Source: Streptomyces cupreus (lineage in GTDB: Bacteria > Actinomycetota > Actinomycetes > Streptomycetales > Streptomycetaceae). From it: a stretch of 64,000 bases of DNA. The translations under genes were made by a program, and so were the position numbers. The stretch is from contig NZ_JACMSF010000011.1 in assembly GCF_014257025.1 (NCBI RefSeq), positions 62,001-126,000 of the forward strand. The letters are read 5' to 3'. Below, one piece after another: positions 29,784 to 38,569 of this stretch. The notes beneath the pieces are model-generated. The model made no database searches and was not told the DNA's origin. It was given only the letters and a program-made list of their open reading frames with translations. Every line of letters begins with the position of its first letter. Position 1 is the stretch's first letter.

Positions 29784-29844
29784 GCGCTCCGCCGGAAGTG
29801 CCGCGACATGCCGTCGGTCGTCTGCGGCGACGTCGTGGCTGGTC

Positions 29845-29889
29845 GCTCCCCCACTCTCGGCTTCGCTCGAGCGGGGGGACCCCCATCGC
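29845..29889. repeat. Streptomyces-type intergenic GC-rich palindromic repeat
   Basis: The sequence running from GCTCCCCCACTCTCGG to GAGCGGGGGGACCCCC, with internal complementarity, sits between the convergent glnE and PAP2 genes. Near-identical units are, to my knowledge, scattered between genes in many Streptomyces genomes. It could also act as a terminator. The copy-number statement is from memory. Confidence 0.55.
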
Positions 29890-29927
29890 GGCGGAGGCGC
29901 ATATCGACACAGCCCCGCGCCCCTTGC

Positions 29928-30791
29928 TCAGCGCCTGGTGGGCAGCAGGCCGCGCTGGGTGTTCCTGGCCGGCACCAGCTTCGGCAGCGAGTACGGCAAC
30001 GCCCCGTACCAGGCCCGTGCCACCGCGTAACCGAACGCCAGGCACAGCAGGCCGCCGACCGCGTCCAGCCAGAAGTGGTTGGCGGTGGCGACGATGACCA
30101 CCAGGGTGGCCGCCGGGTAGAGGAGGCCCAGGACCTTCACCCACGGCACCGAGGCCAGGGCGAAGATGGTCAGGCCGCACCACAGGGACCAGCCGATGTG
30201 CATCGACGGCATCGCGGCGTACTGGTTCGACATGTTCTTCAGGTCGCCCGAGGCCATCGAACCCCAGGTCTGATGGACCAGGACCGTGTCGATGAAGTTG
30301 CCGCCGGTCATCAACCGGGGCGGGGCGAGCGGATACAGGTAGTAACCGAGCAGGGCCACACCCGTGGTCGCGAACAGGACCATGCGGGTCGCCGCGTAGC
30401 GGCCGGGGTGACTACGGTAGAGCCACACCAGAACACCGAGCGTCACCACGAAGTGCAGCGTCGCGTAGTAGTAGTTCATGCCCACGATCAGCCAAGTCAC
30501 CGAGTTCACGGTGTGGTTGACCGACTGCTCGACGGCGAAACCGAGCGTCTGCTCCGCCTTCCAGATCCAGTCGGCGTTGCGCAGTGCCTCGGACCGCTGC
30601 TCCGGAACGGCGTTGCGGATCAGTGAGTACGTCCAGTAACTCACCGCGATCAGCAGGATCTCGAACCACAGCCGGGGCCGGCGCGGAGCGCGCATCCGGT
30701 GCAGCAGGCCCGGCCTCTCCGCTGCCGTGACGGGGTTCGGAACGGCCGCCTGTGTGCGGTCTTCCAGCTCGGTCACGGTCGTGTCACCCAT
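29928..30791 (-). CDS. PAP2-family phosphatase, integral membrane
   Basis: 287-residue polytopic membrane protein of the PAP2/inositol-phosphoceramide-synthase-like group. The C2-type motif is YAAMPSMHIGWSLW with the catalytic histidine, and the C3-type motif is ANHFWLDAVGG with the nucleophilic histidine. About six hydrophobic segments lie between residues 45 and 270. It probably dephosphorylates a lipid phosphate on the outer face of the membrane. The start is uncertain between the ATG at 30791 and a GTG at 30797; neither has a strong ribosome binding site. It converges with glnE. Confidence 0.85.
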   Translation of the reverse strand: MGDTTVTELEDRTQAAVPNPVTAAERPGLLHRMRAPRRPRLWFEILLIAVSYWTYSLIRNAVPEQRSEALRNADWIWKAEQTLGFAVEQSVNHTVNSVTWLIVGMNYYYATLHFVVTLGVLVWLYRSHPGRYAATRMVLFATTGVALLGYYLYPLAPPRLMTGGNFIDTVLVHQTWGSMASGDLKNMSNQYAAMPSMHIGWSLWCGLTIFALASVPWVKVLGLLYPAATLVVIVATANHFWLDAVGGLLCLAFGYAVARAWYGALPYSLPKLVPARNTQRGLLPTRR

Positions 30792-30923
30792 GGGCACAGA
30801 GTCTGCCAGAAATGCCTTCCCCCACCGATCATCCCCCGGTCTGGTTCCGGTCGCAGGTTCTACGACAGGCGGATGCCCGCGCTGTCCTACGAGTGCACGG
30901 TACAGGGCCGTTCAGTCTCCGCC

Positions 30924-32051
30924 CTAGGGACGATTCCGGTCCCCAGGGGCAGAAGCGGTCGAACCACGCACCACCAGTTCCGGCATGAACACGAACTCAC
31001 TGTGCGGCGCCGGAGTCCCGCCGATCTCCTCCAGCAACGTCCGCACCGCGGCCTGCCCCATCGCCGGCACCGGCTTGCGGACCGTCGTCAGCGGCGGGTC
31101 GGTGAAGGCGATCAACGGGGAGTCGTCGAAGCCCACGACCGAGATGTCCTTCGGGACGTCAAGGCCCCGCTGCCTCGCCGCCCGTATCGCGCCCAGCGCC
31201 ATCATGTCGCTGGCGCACACCACCGCCGTGCAGCCGCGGTCGATCAGCGCCGTGGTGGCCGCCTGGCCGCCCTCCAGGGTGTACAGCGAGTGCTGCACCA
31301 GCTCGGTCTCTATGACCTCCGTGGCAAGCCCCAGCTGGTCCTGCATCGTGCGGACGAAGCCCTCGATCTTTCGCTGGACCGGGACGAACCGTTTCGGGCC
31401 GAGCGCCAGACCGATCCGGGTGTGACCGAGCGAGACCAGATGCGTGACCGCCAGCGCCATCGCCGCCCGGTCGTCGGGGGAGATGAACGGCGCCTGCACC
31501 TTGGGGGAGAAGCCGTCGACGAGGACGAAAGGAACACCCTGGGCGCGCAGTCGTTCGTAGCGCTGCATGTCCGCCGTGGTGTCCGCGTGCAGTCCGGAGA
31601 CGTAGATGATGCCCGCGACCCCGCGGTCGACCAGCATCTCGGTCAGCTCGTCCTCGGTGGAGCCGCCGGGCGTCTGGGTGGCGAGCACCGGTGTGTAGCC
31701 CTGCCTGGTCAGCGCCTGGCCGATGACCTGGGCGAGGGCCGGGAATATCGGGTTCTCCAGCTCCGGGGTGATCAGGCCGACGAGGCCCTCGCTGCGCTGC
31801 CGCAGACGCACCGGGCGCTCGTAGCCCAGGACGTCGAGCGCAGCCAGCACCGACTGGCGGGTGGTGGCGGCGACGCCCGGCTTCCCGTTGAGGACGCGGC
31901 TGACGGTCGCTTCGCTCACCCCCGCCTGCGCAGCGATGTCCGCAAGCCGTGTGGTCACGGCACTGGACTGTACCGGCCGTATGTCGCCTTGCACACCAAT
32001 CGGACGCCGGGTGCGGGCGTTTGACCTGCGCGCTGCGGGTTGCTGCGACAT
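30924..32051 (-). CDS. malR: LacI-family maltose regulon repressor
   Basis: 375-residue LacI/GalR protein. The HTH and hinge read TRLADIAAQAGVSEATVSRV and LNGKPGVAATTRQSV, followed by a periplasmic-binding-type effector domain (for example GVAGIIYVSG and VVGFDDSPLIAFTDPPLTTV). It should repress the divergent malEFG operon and respond to maltodextrins. I take the ATG at 32051 (MSQQPAARRSNARTRR) because GAGGGG lies six bases upstream. A GTG at 31958 begins the HTH itself but has no ribosome binding site. Encoded divergently from malE with CTTGCA motifs between them. Confidence 0.93.
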   Translation of the reverse strand: MSQQPAARRSNARTRRPIGVQGDIRPVQSSAVTTRLADIAAQAGVSEATVSRVLNGKPGVAATTRQSVLAALDVLGYERPVRLRQRSEGLVGLITPELENPIFPALAQVIGQALTRQGYTPVLATQTPGGSTEDELTEMLVDRGVAGIIYVSGLHADTTADMQRYERLRAQGVPFVLVDGFSPKVQAPFISPDDRAAMALAVTHLVSLGHTRIGLALGPKRFVPVQRKIEGFVRTMQDQLGLATEVIETELVQHSLYTLEGGQAATTALIDRGCTAVVCASDMMALGAIRAARQRGLDVPKDISVVGFDDSPLIAFTDPPLTTVRKPVPAMGQAAVRTLLEEIGGTPAPHSEFVFMPELVVRGSTASAPGDRNRP

Positions 32052-32081
32052 GGCGTCCCCTCGTGAAACGGATGGCAAGAG

Positions 32082-32224
32082 CTTGCAGAGTCTTGCACAA
32101 CACCGTCCGTGCCCGCTCAACCCCGCAGAACAACGGTCTCACAGCAGTAGCCGACAGGTCACGCCCGGGTAACTTCGGTGATGCCTTGCACTTTTTTTCT
32201 GCAAGGTCTTTCGCGGCGCTTGCA
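32082..32224. promoter_or_regulatory. malR-malE divergent promoter with CTTGCA operator motifs
   Basis: CTTGCA occurs at 32082-32087 and 32092-32097 (10-base period, in front of malR). It occurs again at 32185-32190, inverted at 32200-32205 (TGCAAG), and at 32219-32224 in front of malE. CTTGCA-type repeats are the known recognition signal of MalR (Reg1) in Streptomyces mal and amylase promoters. The spacing suggests two operators, one controlling each gene. The malE start codon at 32339 is preceded by AAGGAG. Confidence 0.75.
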
Positions 32225-32338
32225 TCGCTGTTACGTTCACGACGCCCGGCGGCCGCAACGGCGCAGTCGGCAAGACAGCAGGGACCGGCAGACGGGGCCG
32301 CCCCTGCACCACACGGGCTTTCACCTCAAGGAGAACTC

Positions 32339-33610
32339 ATGCGGCGTGGCATAGCGGCCACCGCGCTGGTGGCGTCCCTCGCCCTCGCGGCGACGGCCTG
32401 CGGCGGAGACAGCGACAGCGGCGACAAGGCCGACGGTCCGGTCACCATCACCTGGTGGGACACCTCCAACGCCACCAATGAGGCGCCGACGTACAAGGCC
32501 TTGGTCAAGGAGTTCGAGGCCGCCAACAAGAACATCAAGGTCAAGTACGTCAACGTCCCCTTCGACCAGGCGCAGAACAAGTTCGACACCGCCGCCGGCT
32601 CCAAGGGCGCCCCGGACGTGCTCCGGTCCGAGGTCGGCTGGACCCCCGCCTTCGCCAAGAAGGGCTTCTTCCTGCCGCTGGACGGCACCGAGGCCCTGGC
32701 CGACGAGAGCAAGTTCAAGTCCAACCTGATCGAGCAGGCCAAGTACGAGGGCAAGACCTACGGCGTGCCGTTCACCACGGACACCCTCGCCCTTGTCTAC
32801 AACAAGGAGCTCTTCGAGAAGGCCGGCGTCGAGGCCCCCAAGACCTGGGACGACCTGAAGAAGGCCGCCGCCACGATCAAGGACAAGACCGGCGTCGACG
32901 GTTACTGGGGCTCCACCCAGGCCTACTACGCCCAGTCCTTCCTCTACGGCGAGGGCACCGACACCGTCGACGCCGACGCCAAGAAGATCACCGTGACCTC
33001 CGCCGAGGCCAAGAAGGCCTACGGCACCTGGCAGGACCTCTTCGACGGCAAGGGCCTGCACAAGGCCGACACCACCGCCGACGCCTACGCCCACATCCAG
33101 GAGGCGTTCGTCAGCGGCAAGGTCGCCTCGATCGTCCAGGGCCCCTGGGAGATCACGAACTTCTACAAGGGCTCGGCGTTCAAGGACAAGGCGAACCTCG
33201 GCATCGCCACCGTCCCGGCCGGCTCCACCGGCGAGGCGGGCGCCCCGACCGGCGGCCACAACCTCTCCGTGTACGCCGGCTCCGACGCCGCGCACCAGGA
33301 GGCCTCGCTGAAGTTCGTCAACTTCATGACCTCCGCGCACGCCCAGGAGACCATCGCGCTGAAGAACTCCACGCTCCCCACGCGCGACGACGCCTACACC
33401 GACGAGGTCAAGGCCGACCCGGGCATCGCCGGCTACCAGACCGTGCTCGCCGCCGCCCAGCCGCGCCCGGCCCTGCCCGAGTACAGCTCCCTGTGGGGCC
33501 CGCTGGACACCGAGCTGCTCGCCATCGCCGGCGGCAAGAAGTCCCTGGACGAGGGCCTGAGCAGCGCTGAGACCGCCATCGCCAAGCTGGTGCCGGACTT
33601 CAGCAAGTGA
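32339..33610 (+). CDS. malE: Maltose/maltodextrin-binding lipoprotein
   Basis: 423-residue solute-binding protein of the CUT1 ABC family. It has a lipoprotein signal peptide with lipobox-like LAATAC around Cys21, then VTITWWDTSNATNEAPTYKA, the typical start of the mature domain, and a late segment WEITNFYKGSAF. It would capture maltose and maltodextrins at the outer membrane face and deliver them to MalF/MalG. The ATPase is not encoded here and is usually the shared MsiK in Streptomyces. First gene of the operon, preceded by AAGGAG and by MalR-type motifs. A 17-pair hairpin follows. Confidence 0.95.
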   Translation: MRRGIAATALVASLALAATACGGDSDSGDKADGPVTITWWDTSNATNEAPTYKALVKEFEAANKNIKVKYVNVPFDQAQNKFDTAAGSKGAPDVLRSEVGWTPAFAKKGFFLPLDGTEALADESKFKSNLIEQAKYEGKTYGVPFTTDTLALVYNKELFEKAGVEAPKTWDDLKKAAATIKDKTGVDGYWGSTQAYYAQSFLYGEGTDTVDADAKKITVTSAEAKKAYGTWQDLFDGKGLHKADTTADAYAHIQEAFVSGKVASIVQGPWEITNFYKGSAFKDKANLGIATVPAGSTGEAGAPTGGHNLSVYAGSDAAHQEASLKFVNFMTSAHAQETIALKNSTLPTRDDAYTDEVKADPGIAGYQTVLAAAQPRPALPEYSSLWGPLDTELLAIAGGKKSLDEGLSSAETAIAKLVPDFSK

Positions 33611-33616
33611 TCGCCC

Positions 33617-33664
33617 GTGGCCGCCGGGTCCCGCCTGATAGGGGGGACGGGACCCGGCGGCCAC
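33617..33664 (+). terminator. Intercistronic 17-pair hairpin after malE
   Basis: GTGGCCGCCGGGTCCCG (33617-33633) pairs perfectly with 33648-33664 across a 14-base loop, six bases after the malE stop. In mal operons such a structure commonly stabilises the malE mRNA or partly terminates transcription, giving more binding protein than permease. Confidence 0.8.
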
Positions 33665-33717
33665 AGGCCTGTGCGTAAGGCCCGCCCCCTGATCTTCCAG
33701 AAGGTGTCGAGAGAACC

Positions 33718-34722
33718 ATGACAGTCGCCATCGACCGCGCCACCGGCAAGCGCCGCGGTGACCGCGCGCCGCGGCCCGGGCTGGGCCAGCGCCTGAAGCA
33801 CTCCTACCAGAAGCACTGGTACGCCTACGCGATGATCACGCCTGTGGTCGTCGTGCTCGGCGTCCTCGTGCTCTACCCCCTGGCCTACGGCTTCTATCTG
33901 ACGCTCACGGACGCCAACAGCCTCAACACGGCCCGCACCATCGGCGTCAACGAGATCGAGGCCACCTACAAGTTCATCGGCTTCGACAACTACGCCGACA
34001 TCCTGTGGGGCGAGACCTCCTACGAACGCTTCTGGTCCCACTTCATCTGGACCATCGTGTGGACGGGCGCCTGCGTCGGCCTGCACTACACCCTCGGCCT
34101 CGGCCTCGCCCTGCTGCTCAACCAGCAGCTGCGCGGCCGCACCCTGTACCGGCTGATCCTGATCCTGCCCTGGGCCGTGCCGACCTTCGTCACCGTCTTC
34201 GGCTGGCGCTTCATGCTCGCCGACGGCGGCGTCATCAACTCCTTCCTGGAGACGCTCCACCTGCCCACCCCGCTGTGGCTTGAGGACACCTTCTGGCAGC
34301 GGTTCGCCGCGATCATGGTCAACACCTGGTGCGGTGTGCCGTTCATGATGCTCTCGCTGCTCGGCGGACTGCAGTCCATCGACTCCACCCTCTACGAGGC
34401 CGCCGAGATGGACGGCGCGAGCAAGTGGCAGCAGTTCCGCTACGTCACCCTGCCGGGCCTGCGCTCGGTCAGCTCCACCGTCGTACTCCTCGGCATCATC
34501 TGGACCTTCAACCAGTTCGCCATCATCTTCCTGCTGTTCGGCGACACCGCCCCGGACGCCCAGATCCTCGTCACGTGGGCCTACTACCTCGGCTTCGGAC
34601 AGCAACCGCGCGACTTCGCGCAGTCGGCCGCCTACGGCATGCTGCTGCTCGCCATCCTGATCGTCTTCACCTCCTTCTACCGCCGCTGGCTGAACCGCAA
34701 TGACCAGCAGCTCGCGATCTGA
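33718..34722 (+). CDS. malF: Maltose ABC transporter permease MalF
   Basis: 334-residue CUT1-type inner-membrane subunit with six predicted transmembrane helices. The EAA loop that contacts the ATPase reads YEAAEMDGASKWQQFRYVTL (about residues 228-247). The basic N-terminal 35 residues are cytoplasmic. It forms the transmembrane channel with MalG and receives maltodextrin from MalE. It begins 107 bases after malE, beyond the hairpin, and is followed 13 bases later by malG. Confidence 0.94.
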   Translation: MTVAIDRATGKRRGDRAPRPGLGQRLKHSYQKHWYAYAMITPVVVVLGVLVLYPLAYGFYLTLTDANSLNTARTIGVNEIEATYKFIGFDNYADILWGETSYERFWSHFIWTIVWTGACVGLHYTLGLGLALLLNQQLRGRTLYRLILILPWAVPTFVTVFGWRFMLADGGVINSFLETLHLPTPLWLEDTFWQRFAAIMVNTWCGVPFMMLSLLGGLQSIDSTLYEAAEMDGASKWQQFRYVTLPGLRSVSSTVVLLGIIWTFNQFAIIFLLFGDTAPDAQILVTWAYYLGFGQQPRDFAQSAAYGMLLLAILIVFTSFYRRWLNRNDQQLAI

Positions 34723-34735
34723 GGCAGGAGTTCCC

Positions 34736-35644
34736 ATGAGCACTACCGTTGAGACCTCCGCCGAGGCCAAGAAGGAGATCCGCGTGGCCCCCACTCCGGG
34801 CATGGTGCGCCGCCGAGGAGAGCGCAGCCTCGCGGCCTCGGCCGCCTCGCACGGCATCCTGATCGCCGCGAGCCTCATCGCCCTCTTCCCGATCGCCTGG
34901 CTGGTCTTCCTCTCCCTCGGCCCGGACAAGGACGACTATCTGCACCCCGGGGACATCTGGGGGAAGATGACACTGGACAACTACTCGTTCGTCCTGCAGG
35001 AGACCAACTTCTTCGACTGGCTGACGAGCACCCTGATCGTCTCGCTCGGCACCACCGTCATCGGCGTAATGATCGCCGCCACCACCGGCTACGCGGTCTC
35101 GCGGATGCGCTTCCCGGGCTACAAGAAGTTCATGTGGGTGCTTCTGGTCACCCAGATGTTCCCCATCGCCGTCCTCATCGTGCCGATGTACCAGATCATG
35201 TCCGAGCTCCAGCTCATCGACAGCTACCTCGGTCTGATCCTGGTCTACTGCTCGACCGCGGTGCCGTACTGCGCCTGGCTGCTCAAGGGCTACTTCGACA
35301 CCATCCCGTTCGAGATCGACGAGGCCGGACGCGTCGACGGACTGAGCCCCTTCGGCACGTTCCTCCGGCTGATCCTGCCGCTCGCCAAGCCGGGTCTGGC
35401 GGTCGCCGGCTTCTACAGCTTCATCACGGCCTTCGGCGAGGTCGCCTTCGCCTCGACGTTCATGCTGTCGGACACGAAGTACACCTTCGCCGTCGCCCTG
35501 CAGACCTTCGTCAGCGAGCACGACGCCCAGCGCCAGCTCATGGCCGCCACCGCGGTGCTGATCGCGATACCCGTCTCCGCGTTCTTCTACCTCGTCCAGA
35601 AGAACCTGGTGACCGGCCTCACCGCGGGCGGCACAAAGGGGTAA
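34736..35644 (+). CDS. malG: Maltose ABC transporter permease MalG
   Basis: 302-residue partner permease with six helices and the EAA loop FEIDEAGRVDGLSPFGTFLR (about residues 192-211). The start at 34736 (MSTTVETSAEAKK) has AGGAG upstream; an in-frame start at 34700 would overlap malF heavily. It is the last transporter gene and is separated from aglA by 178 bases containing an 18-pair hairpin. Confidence 0.94.
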   Translation: MSTTVETSAEAKKEIRVAPTPGMVRRRGERSLAASAASHGILIAASLIALFPIAWLVFLSLGPDKDDYLHPGDIWGKMTLDNYSFVLQETNFFDWLTSTLIVSLGTTVIGVMIAATTGYAVSRMRFPGYKKFMWVLLVTQMFPIAVLIVPMYQIMSELQLIDSYLGLILVYCSTAVPYCAWLLKGYFDTIPFEIDEAGRVDGLSPFGTFLRLILPLAKPGLAVAGFYSFITAFGEVAFASTFMLSDTKYTFAVALQTFVSEHDAQRQLMAATAVLIAIPVSAFFYLVQKNLVTGLTAGGTKG

Positions 35645-35707
35645 GAGCCGCTGGGGTGGAACTCGACACAGATCCCCGCCCCTATACGGCGTTGCCCTCC
35701 CCGGACA

Positions 35708-35757
35708 CGAGACGGCCGCGGTGGCCATCCGACCCCGCTGCCACCGCGGCCGTCTCG
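35708..35757 (+). terminator. 18-pair hairpin between malG and aglA
   Basis: CGAGACGGCCGCGGTGGC (35708-35725) pairs perfectly with 35740-35757 across a 14-base loop. It probably terminates much of the malEFG transcript, so aglA may depend on read-through or on its own promoter. Confidence 0.8.
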
Positions 35758-35822
35758 GCACGACAACCCGCCGCCGTACGCACCCCCGACCCGATGACTC
35801 CGTTAGATCTCCCAAGGACGCC

Positions 35823-37490
35823 ATGAGCCAGCAGCACTCCGCCGACCCGGCACCGACCTCCGCCGTAGCCACCGTCGCCCACCGCCGCGACTGGTGGCGG
35901 GACGCGGTGATCTACCAGGTCTATCCGCGCAGCTTCGCCGACAGCAACGGCGACGGCATGGGCGACCTGGAAGGCGTACGCTCCCGACTCCCCTATCTGC
36001 GCGACCTCGGCGTGGACGCCGTGTGGCTGAGCCCCTTCTACGCCTCCCCGCAGGCCGACGCCGGCTATGACGTCGCCGACTACCGGGCCGTCGACCCCAT
36101 GTTCGGCAACCTGCTCGACGCCGACGCCCTGATCCGCGACGCGCACGAGCTGGGCCTGCGCATCATCGTCGACCTCGTGCCCAACCACTCCTCCGACCAG
36201 CACGAGTGGTTCAAGCGCGCGCTGCGCGAGGGCCCCGGCTCCTCGCTCCGGGACCGCTACTACTTCCGCCCCGGCAAGGGCGAGAACGGCGAACTGCCGC
36301 CCAACGACTGGGAGTCGATCTTCGGCGGCCCGGCGTGGACGCGGGTCGAGGACGGAGAGTGGTACCTCCACCTGTTCGCCCCCGAGCAGCCCGACTTCAA
36401 CTGGGAACACCCGGCCGTCGGCGACGAGTTCCGCTCGATCCTGCGCTTCTGGCTGGACATGGGCGTCGACGGCTTCCGCATCGACGTCGCCCATGGCCTG
36501 GTCAAGGCCGACGGACTGCCCGACCTCGGGGCCCACGATCAGCTCAAGCTGCTGGGCAACGATGTCATGCCGTTCTTCGACCAGGACGGCGTGCACGCCA
36601 TCTACCGGCAGTGGCGCACGATCCTCGACGAGTACGCGGGCGAGCGCATCTTCGTCGCCGAGGCCTGGACCCCGACCGTCGAGCGCACCGCGAACTACGT
36701 CCGCCCCGACGAGCTGCACCAGGCCTTCAACTTCCAGTACCTGGGCACCGACTGGGACGCGAAGGAGCTGCGTACGGTCATCGACCGCACCCTGGAGGCG
36801 ATGCGTCCGGTGGGCGCCCCGGCGACCTGGGTCCTGTCCAACCACGACGTGACCCGCCACTCGACCCGCTTCGCCAACCCGCCCGGCCTCGGCACCCAGA
36901 TCCGCACGGCAGGCGACCGCGAACTGGGCCTGCGCCGCGCTCGTGCGGCCACGCTCCTCATGCTGGCCCTCCCCGGCTCGGCGTACGTCTACCAGGGCGA
37001 GGAACTGGGCCTGCCGGACGTCGTCGACCTCCCGGACGAGGTCCGCCAGGACCCCGCGTACTTCCGGGGCGAGGGCCAGGACGGCTTCCGCGACGGCTGC
37101 CGGGTCCCGATCCCGTGGACCCGCGAGGGCTCGTCGTACGGCTTCGGCAGCGGCGGCAGCTGGCTGCCCCAGCCCCCCGCCTGGGCCGAACTCAGCGTGG
37201 AGGCCCAGACGGGCGCCCCGGGCTCGACCCTGGAGCTGTACCGTGCGGCCCTGGCCGTCCGCCGCTCGGAGCCCGACCTGGGCGCCGGCGACTCGGTGGA
37301 GTGGCTGAAGGCCCCCGAGGGCGTCCTGGCCTTCCGCCGGGGCGAGTTCGTCTGCGTCGCCAACACGACGGACGAGTCGATCACCACCCCCGTCCACGGC
37401 CGCCTGCTCCTGGCGAGCGGTGAGGTGGCCGAGGTCGACGGCGAGACCAAGCTTCCTGCGGACACCACGGTGTGGTTCACCACGGCCTGA
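35823..37490 (+). CDS. aglA: Intracellular alpha-glucosidase
   Basis: 555-residue GH13 enzyme without a signal peptide. It starts its catalytic barrel at WWRDAVIYQVYPRSFADSNG, with nucleophile Asp in DGFRIDVAHGLV, acid/base Glu in VAEAWTPT and transition-state Asp in LSNHDVTRH. It hydrolyses imported maltose and maltodextrins to glucose, which fits its position after malEFG. The ATG at 35823 is preceded by AAGGA; the frame is open further upstream but runs into the hairpin. A 14-pair terminator follows. Confidence 0.93.
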   Translation: MSQQHSADPAPTSAVATVAHRRDWWRDAVIYQVYPRSFADSNGDGMGDLEGVRSRLPYLRDLGVDAVWLSPFYASPQADAGYDVADYRAVDPMFGNLLDADALIRDAHELGLRIIVDLVPNHSSDQHEWFKRALREGPGSSLRDRYYFRPGKGENGELPPNDWESIFGGPAWTRVEDGEWYLHLFAPEQPDFNWEHPAVGDEFRSILRFWLDMGVDGFRIDVAHGLVKADGLPDLGAHDQLKLLGNDVMPFFDQDGVHAIYRQWRTILDEYAGERIFVAEAWTPTVERTANYVRPDELHQAFNFQYLGTDWDAKELRTVIDRTLEAMRPVGAPATWVLSNHDVTRHSTRFANPPGLGTQIRTAGDRELGLRRARAATLLMLALPGSAYVYQGEELGLPDVVDLPDEVRQDPAYFRGEGQDGFRDGCRVPIPWTREGSSYGFGSGGSWLPQPPAWAELSVEAQTGAPGSTLELYRAALAVRRSEPDLGAGDSVEWLKAPEGVLAFRRGEFVCVANTTDESITTPVHGRLLLASGEVAEVDGETKLPADTTVWFTTA

Positions 37491-37511
37491 CCGTCCCCGG
37501 CGTCCCCACCA

Positions 37512-37546
37512 CAGGGCCCGTCACCGCACTCCGGTGACGGGCCCTG
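37512..37546 (+). terminator. Terminator after aglA
   Basis: CAGGGCCCGTCACC (37512-37525) pairs perfectly with 37533-37546 across a seven-base loop, 21 bases after the aglA stop, closing the mal transcription unit. Confidence 0.82.
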
Positions 37547-37586
37547 CCCGTCGCCGACCGGGCACGGCCACGTAAGCTCGCCGTCC

Positions 37587-38396
37587 GTGAACCGCCCCTG
37601 GACGATTCCCACCCGCGCACGGCGGACCGCCGCCCTGGTCCACGCGTTCGACCTCGCCAAGGACGGCAGGTACGAGGAGGCCGAGGCCCAGGCCAGAGCA
37701 TGCCAGGCCGCGGCCCGGCGGCTGCGACGGGGGAGCCGTCTCTCCATCACCTGGCATGCCCAGGCGATTGCCACGGTGATGGCCACGGCCCATGGACGCG
37801 GCGTGGAGATGCTGCCCGAGATGGAGGCCCTCATCGCCGACCGGGACGGGATCACGGGTTCCGGCCGGTTCCTTCCCCTGTGGGTCCGGAGCGCCCGGAT
37901 GTGGGTCCTCATCGGACAGGGGCGGCACAGCGAGGCCGAGGCGGAAGGGCAGAACCTGCTGCGCGAACTGACCCGCATCAAGCATCTGGTGACCGTGTGG
38001 GAGCTGGAGCTGTCCGTGCTGGGCATGCTGGCGTGGGCGCTGTGCGAACTGGGCCGTCACGATGAGGCGGAGGCGATCGCCCGGGGGAACCTGCCCCGCG
38101 CCGACGGCGCTTCGGCCGCCCCGCTGCACTGCTGTCTGGTGCGTATCCTCAACGGGCAGGGCCGCTCTGACGAGGCACTCGGCGAGGCCCGACAGGTCAC
38201 TCCGCCGCAGGAGCGGTCCCAGGCCGGCCACCTGGACCTGGTGACGGCCACCGCCCTGTACGGCCTGGGGCGCCACAGTGAGGCGGCCGCCGCGGCCCGG
38301 CGCGCGCTGGCCGACTGTGAGGCGGGTCTCCACCCGTCCCACCCCCGCCTGTCGGAGATCCGCACACTCCTGGCACGCCTTGAGGCGACCGGTTAG
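37587..38396 (+). CDS. TPR-like hypothetical protein (269 aa)
   Basis: Soluble all-helical protein with repeated pairs of helices ending in consensus-like turns: GRYEEAEAQARACQAAARRL, GQGRHSEAEAEGQNLL, LGRHDEAEAIARGNL, GQGRSDEALGEARQ and LGRHSEAAAAARRAL. This spacing is that of tetratricopeptide repeats, which mediate protein-protein contacts. The GTG start at 37587 follows the terminator closely, so the gene has its own promoter or is read from a weak upstream signal. It sits between aglA and the amylase without obvious functional link. Confidence 0.72.
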   Translation: MNRPWTIPTRARRTAALVHAFDLAKDGRYEEAEAQARACQAAARRLRRGSRLSITWHAQAIATVMATAHGRGVEMLPEMEALIADRDGITGSGRFLPLWVRSARMWVLIGQGRHSEAEAEGQNLLRELTRIKHLVTVWELELSVLGMLAWALCELGRHDEAEAIARGNLPRADGASAAPLHCCLVRILNGQGRSDEALGEARQVTPPQERSQAGHLDLVTATALYGLGRHSEAAAAARRALADCEAGLHPSHPRLSEIRTLLARLEATG

Positions 38397-38419
38397 GGCC
38401 GTTCCCCACCCCACAATTT

Positions 38420-38513
38420 CTTGCAGCAACTTCGCCCGCACCTCTGGTCGCTGCGGACGTCCAACCCTTAACATCTGCGCAACCGCAAGGTTTCAGTAAT
38501 TTTTCAGCAAGAA
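38420..38513 (+). promoter_or_regulatory. Amylase promoter region with MalR-type motifs
   Basis: CTTGCAGCAA (38420-38429) is followed by the inverted forms CGCAAGG (38485-38491 region) and TTCAGCAAG (ending near 38512), all within 150 bases of the alpha-amylase start. These resemble the direct repeats known in Streptomyces amylase promoters and the motifs in front of malE, so MalR control is likely. Confidence 0.5.
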
Positions 38514-38569
38514 CCTTCAGCGTACCCCCCGCACTTCCGCACACCCTTCAAAGGTGAAGGACTCCCCAC

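Noticed and set aside
31949..32338. Open frame extending malE upstream through the operator region
   Set aside because: The signal peptide and AAGGAG define the start at 32339; the upstream frame covers the MalR motifs and the 5' end of malR on the other strand.
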